In this document: in pieces, positions 1 through 8,913 of the stretch
How positions within the stretch are numbered: the stretch's first letter is position 1
Layout: each line of letters starts with the position of its first letter
Source: Betaproteobacteria bacterium
GTDB taxonomy: Bacteria; Pseudomonadota; Gammaproteobacteria; Burkholderiales; SG8-41
Direction: 5' to 3'
Assembly: GCA_016202615.1 (NCBI GenBank)
Contig: JACQOI010000286.1
Coordinates: 1-33,593 of the forward strand
DNA length: 33,593 nt
Notes under the pieces: model-generated
Databases searched by the model: none
What the model was told of the DNA's origin: nothing
What the model saw: only the letters and a program-made list of their open reading frames with translations
Made by a program: the position numbers and the translations under genes

Positions 1-635
1 GGAACCCGTCTGAGGCGTTCTGCCATTTGAGCGCTGGTTCTGGGGGTGGGGGTGTCGATGGACCCGGGCCCTACCGTATTGACGGTCACGCCTTTGGCCG
101 CGATCTCGTTGGCAAGATGCTTCATGTAGGCTGTCACGCCCGCGCGAAACACGGTCGACAAGCCGTGGTGCACCATGGGCTGCTTGACCGACGCCGATGT
201 GATCGCAATGACGCGCCCCCAGCCGCGTTCCACTATCAGCGGCACGATCCTGCGCGCAACCAGCACCGCACCCCACAACTGAGTTCGATACGCGTCTTCC
301 CAGCGTGCCTCGTCGGTTTCTTCCAGCACTTCACGCAAAGGATGGGGCGGGCGTCCGGTGTTGAGCACCAGAATGTCGGGCGACCCGAATTTCTGCTGCA
401 TCTCGGTGACCAGGCGCTCAACATCCGCAGGGGAACGCATATCCCCCGGTACCGCGAGCACCGGCACGGTGTGCTGTTTTTCGATTTCAGCGGCAGCCGT
501 GCGCAATAAATCGGCCGACCGCGCGAACAACACCAGTCTGACCCCTTCCGCGGCCAACGCCTGGGCAACCGCCTTCCCCAAGCCTGAACTGCAGGCAGTT
601 ACGACGGCAACTTTACCGCGAATTCCAAGATCCAT
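1..635 (-). CDS. SDR family oxidoreductase, 3' end truncated by window edge
   Basis: Reverse-strand translation from ATG at 635: MDLGIRGKVAVVTACSSGLGKAVAQALAAEGVRLVLFARSADLL...DILVLNTGRPPHP...VNTVGPGSIDTPTP; Rossmann motif and SDR layout. Open to the window edge, so missing from the ORF track. Confidence 0.85.
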   Translation of the reverse strand, partial: MDLGIRGKVAVVTACSSGLGKAVAQALAAEGVRLVLFARSADLLRTAAAEIEKQHTVPVLAVPGDMRSPADVERLVTEMQQKFGSPDILVLNTGRPPHPLREVLEETDEARWEDAYRTQLWGAVLVARRIVPLIVERGWGRVIAITSASVKQPMVHHGLSTVFRAGVTAYMKHLANEIAAKGVTVNTVGPGSIDTPTPRTSAQMAERLRRV

Positions 636-699
636 AAGCCGGCGGCTCGCTATTCGTGTGCGTGGGGTAAACGGACCATGGCTGCCTGCGTGCGCTGTG

Positions 700-1920
700 T
701 CATCCGGATGCGCGCGCGCTGTCGCTTTTTCGCGTAACCAGGACCTCACGGATTTCCCCCTCGCTGAGGCCGTATTCGGCGAGCACCTCGGCAGAATCCT
801 GGCCCAGCGTCGGCGAATGATGGCGCAGCTTGAATGGCGCGCTTGCGTATTTGACCGGACTGCGCACGACCCGGTATTTGCCTTCGGTCGGATGATCGCA
901 AACATTGAACAGCCCGACCGCGCGCACATGCGGATCTTCGTGTATGTCATCGAGGCTGATTACCGGCATGCACGGTATGCTTGCCTGGTCGCAGAACGTG
1001 ACCCATACCGAATTAGGGCGCTTGGCGGCTTCGCGTTCGATCAGGCCATAGAGCACGTCAACGTGCTGAACGCGCGCGTCGTAGCTCGCGAAACGCGGAT
1101 CGGTCCTATGTTCCGGCGTACCGATGTAATCGAAGAAATCGTGCCAGTTTTTTTCCGAATACGGCATGATGCAGATATACCCGTCCGCGGTCTTGAACGG
1201 TTTGCGGGAGCGATCGAGGATGCGCATGTATCCGACCTTGCCGAGCGGGGGCTCGAACGAGCCGCCGCAGATATGCTCGCTCAGCATGAACTCGATCGAG
1301 GTTTCGAACATCGGGACTTCGACGTGCTGGCCGCCGCCTCCACTCGCGCGCTGGTAGAGCGCTCCCAGTATCGCATAGGCTATGGTCTGCCCCGTGAGCT
1401 TGTCGCAGAGCGCCGTCGGCAGGTAGGCGGGCTCGCCATGCACGCGCGCGCTGAGCGCTGCCGCGCCGCATCCGGCCTGTATCATGTCATCGTATGCGGC
1501 CTTGTCTTCGTACGGTCCACCGGATCCGAAGCCGTGGGCGCCGCAGTAGACGAGATCCGGGTTGAGGGCCTTTACGTCTTCGTAGCTGAACCCCAGGCGC
1601 TGGATCGCCTTCCTGCGCATGTTGTGCACGAGTACGTCGCTTTTCTCTATCATGCGCCGCAACGCCGCGGCGCTCTCCGGCCGCTTGAGATCGAGCACCA
1701 GACTGCGTTTGTTGCGGTTCAGATGCAGCACCTGTCCCGACATGCCGGAATGCCGGTACGGCTGGAAGTAACGCATCAGATCGCCCTCGGGACTTTCAAC
1801 CTTGATCACGTCCGCGCCCATGTCCGCAAGGATGTGCGTCGCGTAGGGGCCCATAACGATGTTCGTGAGATCGATCACCTTGACGCCCGTCAGAGGGCCG
1901 TTCTTGAAGTTACTGCGCAT
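700..1920 (-). CDS. CaiB/BaiF family CoA-transferase (type III)
   Basis: [52 protein letters not shown]...[15 protein letters not shown]; the ORF-track ORF runs further 5', internal ATG at 1920 fits the family N-terminus. Confidence 0.9.
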   Translation of the reverse strand: MRSNFKNGPLTGVKVIDLTNIVMGPYATHILADMGADVIKVESPEGDLMRYFQPYRHSGMSGQVLHLNRNKRSLVLDLKRPESAAALRRMIEKSDVLVHNMRRKAIQRLGFSYEDVKALNPDLVYCGAHGFGSGGPYEDKAAYDDMIQAGCGAAALSARVHGEPAYLPTALCDKLTGQTIAYAILGALYQRASGGGGQHVEVPMFETSIEFMLSEHICGGSFEPPLGKVGYMRILDRSRKPFKTADGYICIMPYSEKNWHDFFDYIGTPEHRTDPRFASYDARVQHVDVLYGLIEREAAKRPNSVWVTFCDQASIPCMPVISLDDIHEDPHVRAVGLFNVCDHPTEGKYRVVRSPVKYASAPFKLRHHSPTLGQDSAEVLAEYGLSEGEIREVLVTRKSDSARASG

Positions 1921-2169
1921 GCCAACCACTCCTTGTGTACGCGTGCGTCCGGCGCGCAGGCACCGATGCGGCCCTCGCACGGTCGGCACGGGCAGCAAGT
2001 GTACTCCAAAGGCATGGCTGCTTTCCACGAAATTCACTGCGAAGCGCAGAACTGTCCGCAACGTTCGCCGGCGTTTGCCCAACTTCCAATGTCGATCTGC
2101 CTTTTTTGGCCGTCCGCGTCTGGAATCCCTGGTGATTCTGCGGCACTCTTTCTCGGGCCTCGCGCAGAC

Positions 2170-2350
2170 GCTCGTCAAAGAAATTCGGTGGTAAATGCTG
2201 GGTGTCGACGGGTACGCGATAATGACAGGCAAGTGCGAGCTCAAGCCCGCCACCGAGAACGGTCCCGTGCAAGGCCGCAACAATCGGACGCGGCGATCCT
2301 GCGAGACGAGCCAAAGTGCGGGTGGTTGATTCCACGGAAAAACCGGGAGC
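2170..2350 (-). pseudogene. FadB/FadJ-like 3-hydroxyacyl-CoA dehydrogenase/enoyl-CoA hydratase remnant
   Basis: ORF 1910-2335(-) contains [33 protein letters not shown] (crotonase core) followed directly by [22 protein letters not shown], resembling the linker after the hydratase domain; the intervening part is missing. Confidence 0.6.
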
Positions 2351-2355
2351 GTCAC

Positions 2356-2553
2356 AAGGAACAACTGGGCACGCTGATCGATCGGGTCAAAACCACGCCG
2401 CGCCAGCCGGGCGTGGAAGAAATCCGCATTCCCTCTGAACGGTCATTTCGCGAACGGGCACGCCTTGCGCGCGAGGGTATAGAAATCGGCCGCCGCATCC
2501 GCGACGCGCTTCTGCGGCCGGCTTCCGGCAAGGTTGGCGACGCAACGGCTTGA
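2356..2553 (+). pseudogene. Ldh-family (malate/L-lactate dehydrogenase-like) oxidoreductase C-terminal remnant
   Basis: Tail of ORF 358-2553(+): [52 protein letters not shown], matching the C-terminal pattern of the family; no upstream part of the protein in frame. Confidence 0.6.
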
Positions 2554-2590
2554 TGCTGCCGAAAAAGCGCCTGGTCGAGGCCTTGCGAAA

Positions 2591-3370
2591 CTATCTGCTC
2601 CTGCTGCGGAAGGCCTTGAGCTTTTCGCGAAAATCGTCCGTGTCGTACAGCACTGCCATGTGCGAAGACACCATGTCGAGGTGCGTTTCGAGAGAAGTGT
2701 CCAGGCTCTGGTAGAGCGCGCGCTTGGTCAGGCGGATGGCCTGCTGCGGCTGGCGGGCAATGCTTCGTGCCAGTTCGCGCGCTTGCGCGAAAAGCTCGGC
2801 ATCTGGAACTACGCGATTGACGAGGCCCATGCGCAGCGCTTCTTGGGCGTCTATCAGACGGCCGGTCCAGAGCAGGTCGAAGCTGTTCGCGACGCCTATC
2901 AGCCGCGGCAGCAGGTAAGTGCCGCCATCTCCCGACATGACGCCCATATGTATATAGCTTTCGGCGAACGTGGCCGATTCGGCGGCAAGGCGCATGTCGC
3001 AGAACAGCGCCATGTCGAGCCCTGCTCCGCGCGCCGTGCCGTTGAGAACAGCGATCACCGGCTTTTCCATGCGCGCCATCGCCATGGGAATGCGATGCAC
3101 GCCGCGCCACAGGTAGTCCTTGCGGCTCACATTGTCGGATACGGCCAGTTCCTCCATTTCGCCAGCATCGCCCCCGGCACAAAAAGCGCGGCCTGCGCCG
3201 GTAATCAGAACAACCCTGGTGGCCGGATCGGCGTCGGCAAGCTGCAATGCCTCGGTCCACTCGGCAATCATCTGACGGTTGAATGCGTTCAGCCGGTCCG
3301 GCCGATTGAGCGTGATGAGGGTGACGCCATCGTCATCGGTGTCCATCTTGATGCTTTGATACTCTCCCAT
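2591..3370 (-). CDS. enoyl-CoA hydratase/isomerase family protein
   Basis: 259 aa: GVTLITLNRPDRLNAFN...GAGRAFCAGGDAGEM...GTARGAGLDMALFCDMRLAAESA; crotonase fold motifs. Confidence 0.93.
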   Translation of the reverse strand: MGEYQSIKMDTDDDGVTLITLNRPDRLNAFNRQMIAEWTEALQLADADPATRVVLITGAGRAFCAGGDAGEMEELAVSDNVSRKDYLWRGVHRIPMAMARMEKPVIAVLNGTARGAGLDMALFCDMRLAAESATFAESYIHMGVMSGDGGTYLLPRLIGVANSFDLLWTGRLIDAQEALRMGLVNRVVPDAELFAQARELARSIARQPQQAIRLTKRALYQSLDTSLETHLDMVSSHMAVLYDTDDFREKLKAFRSRSR

Positions 3371-3579
3371 GCCACTTCCCCTTGCACTGGCTCGCTGGAT
3401 TTGCCCGTCACCAACGGGGCGGCGATATTACCGTAAAGCCGTACCCCTTCGCGCCGCACGCGCAGAGAGCGCCAGCGATCCGCTTGACACCTACGTACTT
3501 ATCCCCAGGTTTTGCTCGAAGAGCACAGCCAGTATGGCACAATACAGAATCCCGGGACAAATCACCGTTGGCGGCGCGA

Positions 3580-3717
3580 TTACATCAGGGTATCCCCCCC
3601 TTTGTCAACGCTCACCCCGCTAACGTTCGATACGTTCATAAGCCTCTTGCAGCCCGGCGGCCGATGCAACTCGATGGCGGCAATGGCGCCGCTGTCTTTC
3701 CAGCTCAGTTGAAACAT
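3580..3717 (-). pseudogene. possible enoyl-CoA hydratase N-terminal remnant
   Basis: ATG at 3717 with upstream GAGAGG, 16 bp after the stop of the preceding ACAD gene: MFQLSWKDSGAIAAIELHRPPGCKRLMNV...; first ~21 aa look like a crotonase N-terminus, then homology is lost and the ORF ends at 45 aa. Confidence 0.35.
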
Positions 3718-3733
3718 GTTGGTGCGCCTCTCA

Positions 3734-4957
3734 TCACAATGCGCTTTTATTGCGAGGCACACCTTTGGAAAGTTCGAGTTTTGCGATCGTCTCCATGTGC
3801 ACTTCATCGGGACCATCTGCGAACCGCAGCGAGCGCGCAAGCGAGTAGGCAGCCGCCAAAAAGAAGTCACCCGATACCCCTGCGCCGCCATGTGCCTGAA
3901 TAGCGCGATCGATCACTCGACAGGCCATGCGCGGCGCAACCACTTTGATCATGGCTATTTCGGTGCGCGCGGCTTTGTTGCCTGCTTCGTCCATTTTTGC
4001 GGCGGCGTGCAAAGTCAATAACCGGGCCTGATCGATTTCCATTCTGCTCATGGCGATCTGCTGCCGCATTCCGCCGTGGTCGGCGAGCGCTCTGCCGAAG
4101 GCGACACGGGAACGCGCCCGCGCGCACATTGCCTCGAGTGCTCGCTCGGACAAGCCGATCAGACGCATGCAGTGGTGGATGCGCCCCGGTCCGAGCCGAC
4201 CCTGCGCAATCTCGAAACCGCGGCCTTCCCCCAGCAGCATGTTTTCAACCGGCACACGCACGTTGTCAAAAACCACTTCAGCGTGACCGTGGGGGGCATC
4301 GTCATACCCGAACACCGTCAGCGGCCGGATGACGCGAAGACCGGGGGTGTCAAGCGGAACCAAGACCATGGATTGCTGCTTGTGCGGCGCCGCGGTGGGG
4401 TCGGTCTTGCCCATGACGATGGCTATCTTGCAGCGCCGGTCCGGCGCACCGGAGGCCCACCATTTGCGACCGTTGATGAGGTAATCGTTTCCCTCGCGCG
4501 TGATGCTGCAGGCAATGTTGGTTGCATCCGAAGAAGCGACATCAGGCTCGGTCATCGCAAAGCACGAGCGAATCTCGCCTGCCAGCAGCGGCTTTAGCCA
4601 CTGTTCCTTTTGTGCCGGAGAGCCGTATCGGACCAGCACTTCCATGTTGCCCGTATCAGGCGCCGAGCAGTTGAAGACCTCGGCCGCGAAAGCAACGCGA
4701 CCCATTGCCTCGCAGAAGGGCGCATATTCGCGGTTGGTGAGTCCCAACCCGTATTCGCTTTCCGGCAGAAACAGATTCCACAGTCCCGCCGCCTTAGCCT
4801 TGGACTTGAGATCGTCGAGTAGGGGCGGTGGATGCCAGCGATCCCGTGCTGCGGCGTGCTGTGCTGCATAAAGCGCCTCGCTGGGCACGACCTCCTCGGC
4901 CATAAAGTGGTCAAACTTCTGTTGCAACTCCATCACTCGCGGGGAAAGATTGTTCAT
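3734..4957 (-). CDS. acyl-CoA dehydrogenase family protein, ACAD10/ACAD11-like
   Basis: 407 aa: [71 protein letters not shown]; these segments are characteristic of the ACAD11-type dehydrogenase domain. Confidence 0.93.
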   Translation of the reverse strand: MNNLSPRVMELQQKFDHFMAEEVVPSEALYAAQHAAARDRWHPPPLLDDLKSKAKAAGLWNLFLPESEYGLGLTNREYAPFCEAMGRVAFAAEVFNCSAPDTGNMEVLVRYGSPAQKEQWLKPLLAGEIRSCFAMTEPDVASSDATNIACSITREGNDYLINGRKWWASGAPDRRCKIAIVMGKTDPTAAPHKQQSMVLVPLDTPGLRVIRPLTVFGYDDAPHGHAEVVFDNVRVPVENMLLGEGRGFEIAQGRLGPGRIHHCMRLIGLSERALEAMCARARSRVAFGRALADHGGMRQQIAMSRMEIDQARLLTLHAAAKMDEAGNKAARTEIAMIKVVAPRMACRVIDRAIQAHGGAGVSGDFFLAAAYSLARSLRFADGPDEVHMETIAKLELSKGVPRNKSAL

Positions 4958-4969
4958 GACCGTCCTTTG

Positions 4970-6793
4970 TTAGAACCACGTGTCTTGCATCGTCAAGCAA
5001 GTATCATCGAGACCGGCGACGAGCTTCGCGCAATGCTCCACCCGAGGTAATTCATGGCGGAAGAAAAACCGTGCCGTGTGGAGTTTGCCCAGGTAAAAGT
5101 CGCGCAGTCCGGGTGCGCCATTCTGAATTCGTGTCGCGGCCGCTGTCGCCTGCCGCAGCCACATCCACGCAATCACCACATGCCCGAACAGATCCAAATA
5201 CGAGGTGGCATTGCTCAAAGGCAGCGCATCGCCGAGCCGAGCGCGAGCTGCGGCCACAGTGGCCGTAGTGTCCTGGAGAAGGGCAAGGGCCCGATCGAGC
5301 TGTGCCGCGTGAGCGGCGACCGCGGACAAGGCGTTTGCCGCCTCGATGTCCACGCGCATCGTTGTTGCGACCGTGCGAACGGCCTGACCGTCATTCATGC
5401 TCGCCTTGCGGCCAAGCAGATCGATCGCCTGGATACCATTGGTGCCTTCGTGGATCGGGTTGAGGCGGTTGTCTCGATAATACTGCTCGACCGGAAAATC
5501 GCGTGTATAGCCATAGCCGCCAAGCACTTGTATGGCATTCGAGTTGGCGCGTAAGCACCATTCGGACGACCAGGCTTTCATGATGGGCGTCAGGACGTCG
5601 AGAAGCGCGCCCGCGCGTTCTCTCGCCGAAGTCTCTTCCACCGTTTTCTGCTCGTCCAGCAGCCGGGCGCAATAGAGGCCTAGCGCCAGCGCTCCCTCGG
5701 CGTAGGCTTTCTGCTCGAGCAGCAGACGGCGCACATCGGCATGCTTGATAATCATCACCGGAGGCGCACTAGGATCCTTGGCTTGCGGCAGTCGACCTTG
5801 TGGTCGCTGGCGAGCGTAGTCGAGCGAAACGCGAAAACCGGCCAGCCCTAGTGCCGCGGCGCTCATCCCAACCACGATGCGAGCCTCGTTCATCATATGG
5901 AACATGTAGGCGAGACCACGGTGGGGCTCGCCGACCAGTTCGCCAATGCAATCACCGCGTTCCCCGAAGTTCAATGCCGTGTTGATCGTGCCGCGGTAAC
6001 CCATCTTGTGATTGAGGCCGCCGAGTACGACGTCATTCAGCTCTCCTGGCCCGCCGTCGGGTCGCAGCCGCCGACGCGTGACCAGAAAGAGCGAAATCCC
6101 CTTGACCCCGGGTGGAGCGCCATCAGTACGGGCCAACACCAGATGCACAATATTTTCCGACAACTCGTGTTCGCCGCCGGAAATCCACATTTTGCTTCCA
6201 GTGATGCGATAACGGGAACCACCAAGCGGCGTCGCGCGGGTGCGGATATCGGCGAGTGAGGACCCTGCCTGTGGCTCTGACAGACACATCGTGCCGAGAA
6301 AACGCCCCGACAGCATCGGTCGCATGTATCGCTGTTTCTGCTCCGCAGATCCAAAGGCGTCGAGCAAGTTGGCAGCGGCGATGGTCAGGAAGCAATAGGC
6401 AAATGTGGCGACATTGGCAGCGTGAAAGTGCGCGTAGCAGGCCTGCGCAACCACCCAGGGCAGCTGCATTCCCCCGGCCGCGTAGCCGTGATGCGCCGCC
6501 AACAATCCGCTGCTCGCAAAATCATTGATCGCGGCGGCAATTTCCGGAATCAGCCGCACCCGACCGTCGACGACCCGGGGTTCCTCGAGGTCGGACTTGC
6601 GGTGGTGCGGCCGGAACCGTTCCTCGGCGAGCTTGCGCGCCATTTCCAGGGCCGAATCGAAAGTGGTCCTGTCGTGATCGGCGAACCACGCTCGCCGCGT
6701 CAAAGTTTCAACATCGAGCACGTCGTAGAGCTGGAACGACAGTTCTCGTGCGTCGATCAGGCAGGATGGGTTGTTCACGTCGAGTGCAATCAA
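4970..6793 (-). CDS. acyl-CoA dehydrogenase with extended C-terminal domain (DmdC-like)
   Basis: 607 aa: CLSEPQAGSSLADIRTRA, GSKMWISGGEHELSENIVHLVLAR, YRDNRLNPIHEGTNGIQAIDLLGRK; TTG start overlapping the upstream SDR stop (TTGA). Confidence 0.92.
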   Translation of the reverse strand: MIALDVNNPSCLIDARELSFQLYDVLDVETLTRRAWFADHDRTTFDSALEMARKLAEERFRPHHRKSDLEEPRVVDGRVRLIPEIAAAINDFASSGLLAAHHGYAAGGMQLPWVVAQACYAHFHAANVATFAYCFLTIAAANLLDAFGSAEQKQRYMRPMLSGRFLGTMCLSEPQAGSSLADIRTRATPLGGSRYRITGSKMWISGGEHELSENIVHLVLARTDGAPPGVKGISLFLVTRRRLRPDGGPGELNDVVLGGLNHKMGYRGTINTALNFGERGDCIGELVGEPHRGLAYMFHMMNEARIVVGMSAAALGLAGFRVSLDYARQRPQGRLPQAKDPSAPPVMIIKHADVRRLLLEQKAYAEGALALGLYCARLLDEQKTVEETSARERAGALLDVLTPIMKAWSSEWCLRANSNAIQVLGGYGYTRDFPVEQYYRDNRLNPIHEGTNGIQAIDLLGRKASMNDGQAVRTVATTMRVDIEAANALSAVAAHAAQLDRALALLQDTTATVAAARARLGDALPLSNATSYLDLFGHVVIAWMWLRQATAAATRIQNGAPGLRDFYLGKLHTARFFFRHELPRVEHCAKLVAGLDDTCLTMQDTWF

Positions 6794-7554
6794 GCAAGCC
6801 CGAAACCACCGTCTACACGGATCGTGCTTCCATTCATGTAGGCCGACGCATTGGAGGCAAGCAACAGAAGCGGCCCTTCGAGATCGGCGGGCTTACCCAG
6901 CCGCCGCATCGAAATGCGCTTCAACATGGCGCAGCCGGCATCGGTTTCGAAAAAGTCGCGGTTCATATCGGTGGCTACGTAACCAGGCGCCAACGCATTG
7001 ACGCGGATCCCATAGCGGGCCCATTCGAGCGCCATGCCCCTCGTCATATGCAAGACGCCCGCTTTCGAGGCTAAATAGGGCATCACGTTTCCAATCACGA
7101 CCTCTCCTATCGCCGAAGCAATGTTGACGATGCGCCCCGTGCGACGGGAACGCATTCGCCGCGCTGTCTCGGTCGCGACGAGGAACATGCCTTTCAAATT
7201 GGTGTCGACGACCGCATCCCAGTCGGCTTCTGTCTGCTCCAATGCCGGTTTCGTAATGGCGATCCCGGCATTGTTGACGAGAACGTCGAGCGCGCCGAGT
7301 CCATCCTCTGCCTGTTCGATCGCTGTGCGCACGCTCACCGCTTTGGTAACGTCCATCACCACCGGAAAGGCGTGGCGCCCGAGAGCGACTATGTCGGCAG
7401 CAACCTCCCGTAAGGCGTCGAGCGACCGGGCAGTCACGGCAACATCTGCCCCGTACCTCGCTAGGGTCAGCGCGAAATGGCGACCGAGGCCGCGCGATGC
7501 GCCGGTCACCAAGGCACGATCACCCGACAAATCGAATGGCGTTCCGGGCATCAT
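6790..7554 (-). CDS. SDR family oxidoreductase (FabG-like)
   Basis: 254 aa: ALVTGASRGLGRHFAL, NNAGIAITKPA, YLASKAGV, VDGGFGLA; overlaps the downstream ACAD by 4 bp. Confidence 0.93.
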   Translation of the reverse strand: MMPGTPFDLSGDRALVTGASRGLGRHFALTLARYGADVAVTARSLDALREVAADIVALGRHAFPVVMDVTKAVSVRTAIEQAEDGLGALDVLVNNAGIAITKPALEQTEADWDAVVDTNLKGMFLVATETARRMRSRRTGRIVNIASAIGEVVIGNVMPYLASKAGVLHMTRGMALEWARYGIRVNALAPGYVATDMNRDFFETDAGCAMLKRISMRRLGKPADLEGPLLLLASNASAYMNGSTIRVDGGFGLA

Positions 7555-7567
7555 GCGTCTCTCTCCC

Positions 7568-7637
7568 TAGCAGCCTGTCGGACTTAGCATTCGACAGGCT
7601 GCTAAGGAGTTTGTCCGACCCAAGTCCGACAAACTCC
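7568..7637. repeat. composite hairpin repeat (two adjacent inverted repeats)
   Basis: TAGCAGCCTGTCG-(11 nt)-CGACAGGCTGCTA (13-bp perfect arms) followed by AGGAGTTTGTC...GACAAACTCCT (11-bp perfect arms). Related sequence at 14656-14691. Confidence 0.85.
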
Positions 7638-7718
7638 TGGTGCAGCTAGTCACTCTCCGGATCCTGAAAGCAATGTGGCTTCGTAGACCATGACACGGCG
7701 GATGCCTGCGCGATGGCA

Positions 7719-8786
7719 TCATTTCCTCCCACCCGGCGATGTATCCAGAGCGGCCAAGCCCGCTTCGGCGCAGAGCCCCGCCAAGTTCCCGTGCTCGAGC
7801 GCGTCGGGGGAGCTCGCATTGCCGTCCAGTGCACGGTGCAGGATCCCCTGAAGAATGGCCGCGAGCCGGAACAATGCAAACGCGATGTAGAACCCCCACG
7901 GTGCCAAGGGGCGGATCCCGGTTCGCGAAAAGTAGGCTTCGATATAGTCCTCCTCTGAAGGGATACCGGTCTCCTCAAGGGATATGTCCGCGAAACCCCC
8001 GAACGCTCTCCGCGGCAGATGGTAAGCAAAGCAGTTGTACGCAAGATCCGCGAGCGGATGGCCAACGGTGGAAAGCTCCCAGTCGAGAATCGCCAGTACC
8101 ACCGGCTCGGTCTCGTGAAAAATAAGGTTCTCGAGTCTGAAGTCGCCATGCACGATGCTGGAACGATCGTCTGCTGGCACTAACTGCGGCAGATGACGCA
8201 TGAGTTCATCCATGGCCGCGATCGTCCCGGTTTCGCTGTCGCGGTATTGTCGGGTCCACCGCTCGATCTGGCGAGCGAAGTAGTTGCCCGGCCGCCCGTA
8301 ATCGGCGAGCCCGCAGGCTGCATAGTCGACCCCATGCAGCTTGGCGAGCGAGGCGTTCATGGCATCATAAAGTGCGCCACGCTCGGCCCGAGGGAGCGAC
8401 TCCAGCAGCGGATCCTTGAACACGCGTCCGCTGACATGCTCCATCAGATAAAACAGTGTTCCAATCACGTTCAGATCGCTACAAAAATGGATCATCTTCG
8501 GCACTGGTACATCGGTTGTGCCCAATGCCTGCATAACACGGAACTCGCGATCCAAGGCGTGCGCCGACGGCAACAGGCGTCCTTCAGGTTGCTTGCGGAG
8601 TACCACTTTCCGCTTATCCGCCGCCAACAAATATGTTGGATTCGATTGGCCGCCAACGAACCGACGCAGTTCCAGATCACACCAGCGCCCGGGAAGGTGC
8701 GCGTCGAGATACCTGGCAAGAGGCTCGGGACTGAAGCCTGTTTCAGCCGGTCCTTTCACGACCGCAACGGAAGACAGTGTGCTCAT
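7719..8786 (-). CDS. phosphotransferase family protein (APH/ACAD10-11 N-domain type)
   Basis: MSTLSSVAVVKGPAETGFSPEPLARYLDAHL...RRFVGGQSNPTYLLAADKRKVVLRKQPEG...SIVHGDFRLENLIFHETEPVVLAILDWELSTVGHPLADLAYN; APH kinase HGDfRleN and DWE motifs. Start at 8786 preferred over the ORF-track start at 8876. Confidence 0.93.
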   Translation of the reverse strand: MSTLSSVAVVKGPAETGFSPEPLARYLDAHLPGRWCDLELRRFVGGQSNPTYLLAADKRKVVLRKQPEGRLLPSAHALDREFRVMQALGTTDVPVPKMIHFCSDLNVIGTLFYLMEHVSGRVFKDPLLESLPRAERGALYDAMNASLAKLHGVDYAACGLADYGRPGNYFARQIERWTRQYRDSETGTIAAMDELMRHLPQLVPADDRSSIVHGDFRLENLIFHETEPVVLAILDWELSTVGHPLADLAYNCFAYHLPRRAFGGFADISLEETGIPSEEDYIEAYFSRTGIRPLAPWGFYIAFALFRLAAILQGILHRALDGNASSPDALEHGNLAGLCAEAGLAALDTSPGGRK

Positions 8787-8860
8787 TCCGCGGTGCAGCC
8801 GCCGTCGATGTAGACCGTATGGCCGGAGATCGCACTCATTGCGGTACCGATCAGTGAGAA
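8783..8860 (-). pseudogene. SDR C-terminal tail remnant
   Basis: Reverse frame ends ...LIGTAMSAISGHTVYIDGGCTAE-stop, the typical SDR C-terminal signature (GxTVxIDGG); no SDR body upstream in this frame. Stop overlaps the APH start (ATGA). Confidence 0.65.
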
Positions 8861-8913
8861 GTCGAGCACAATGCACTCATTCGCTGCAGTGGGAATGACG
8901 GTCGGTGTGACCG

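Noticed and set aside
358-2553. 731-aa plus-strand ORF over the CoA-transferase region
   Set aside because: Antisense to a clear CaiB/BaiF gene and an SDR; no protein-family features except the last ~65 codons (Ldh-like remnant). High-GC shadow ORF.
7568-7637. CRISPR-like repeats
   Set aside because: Only hairpin arms, no regularly spaced direct repeats or spacers, no cas genes.
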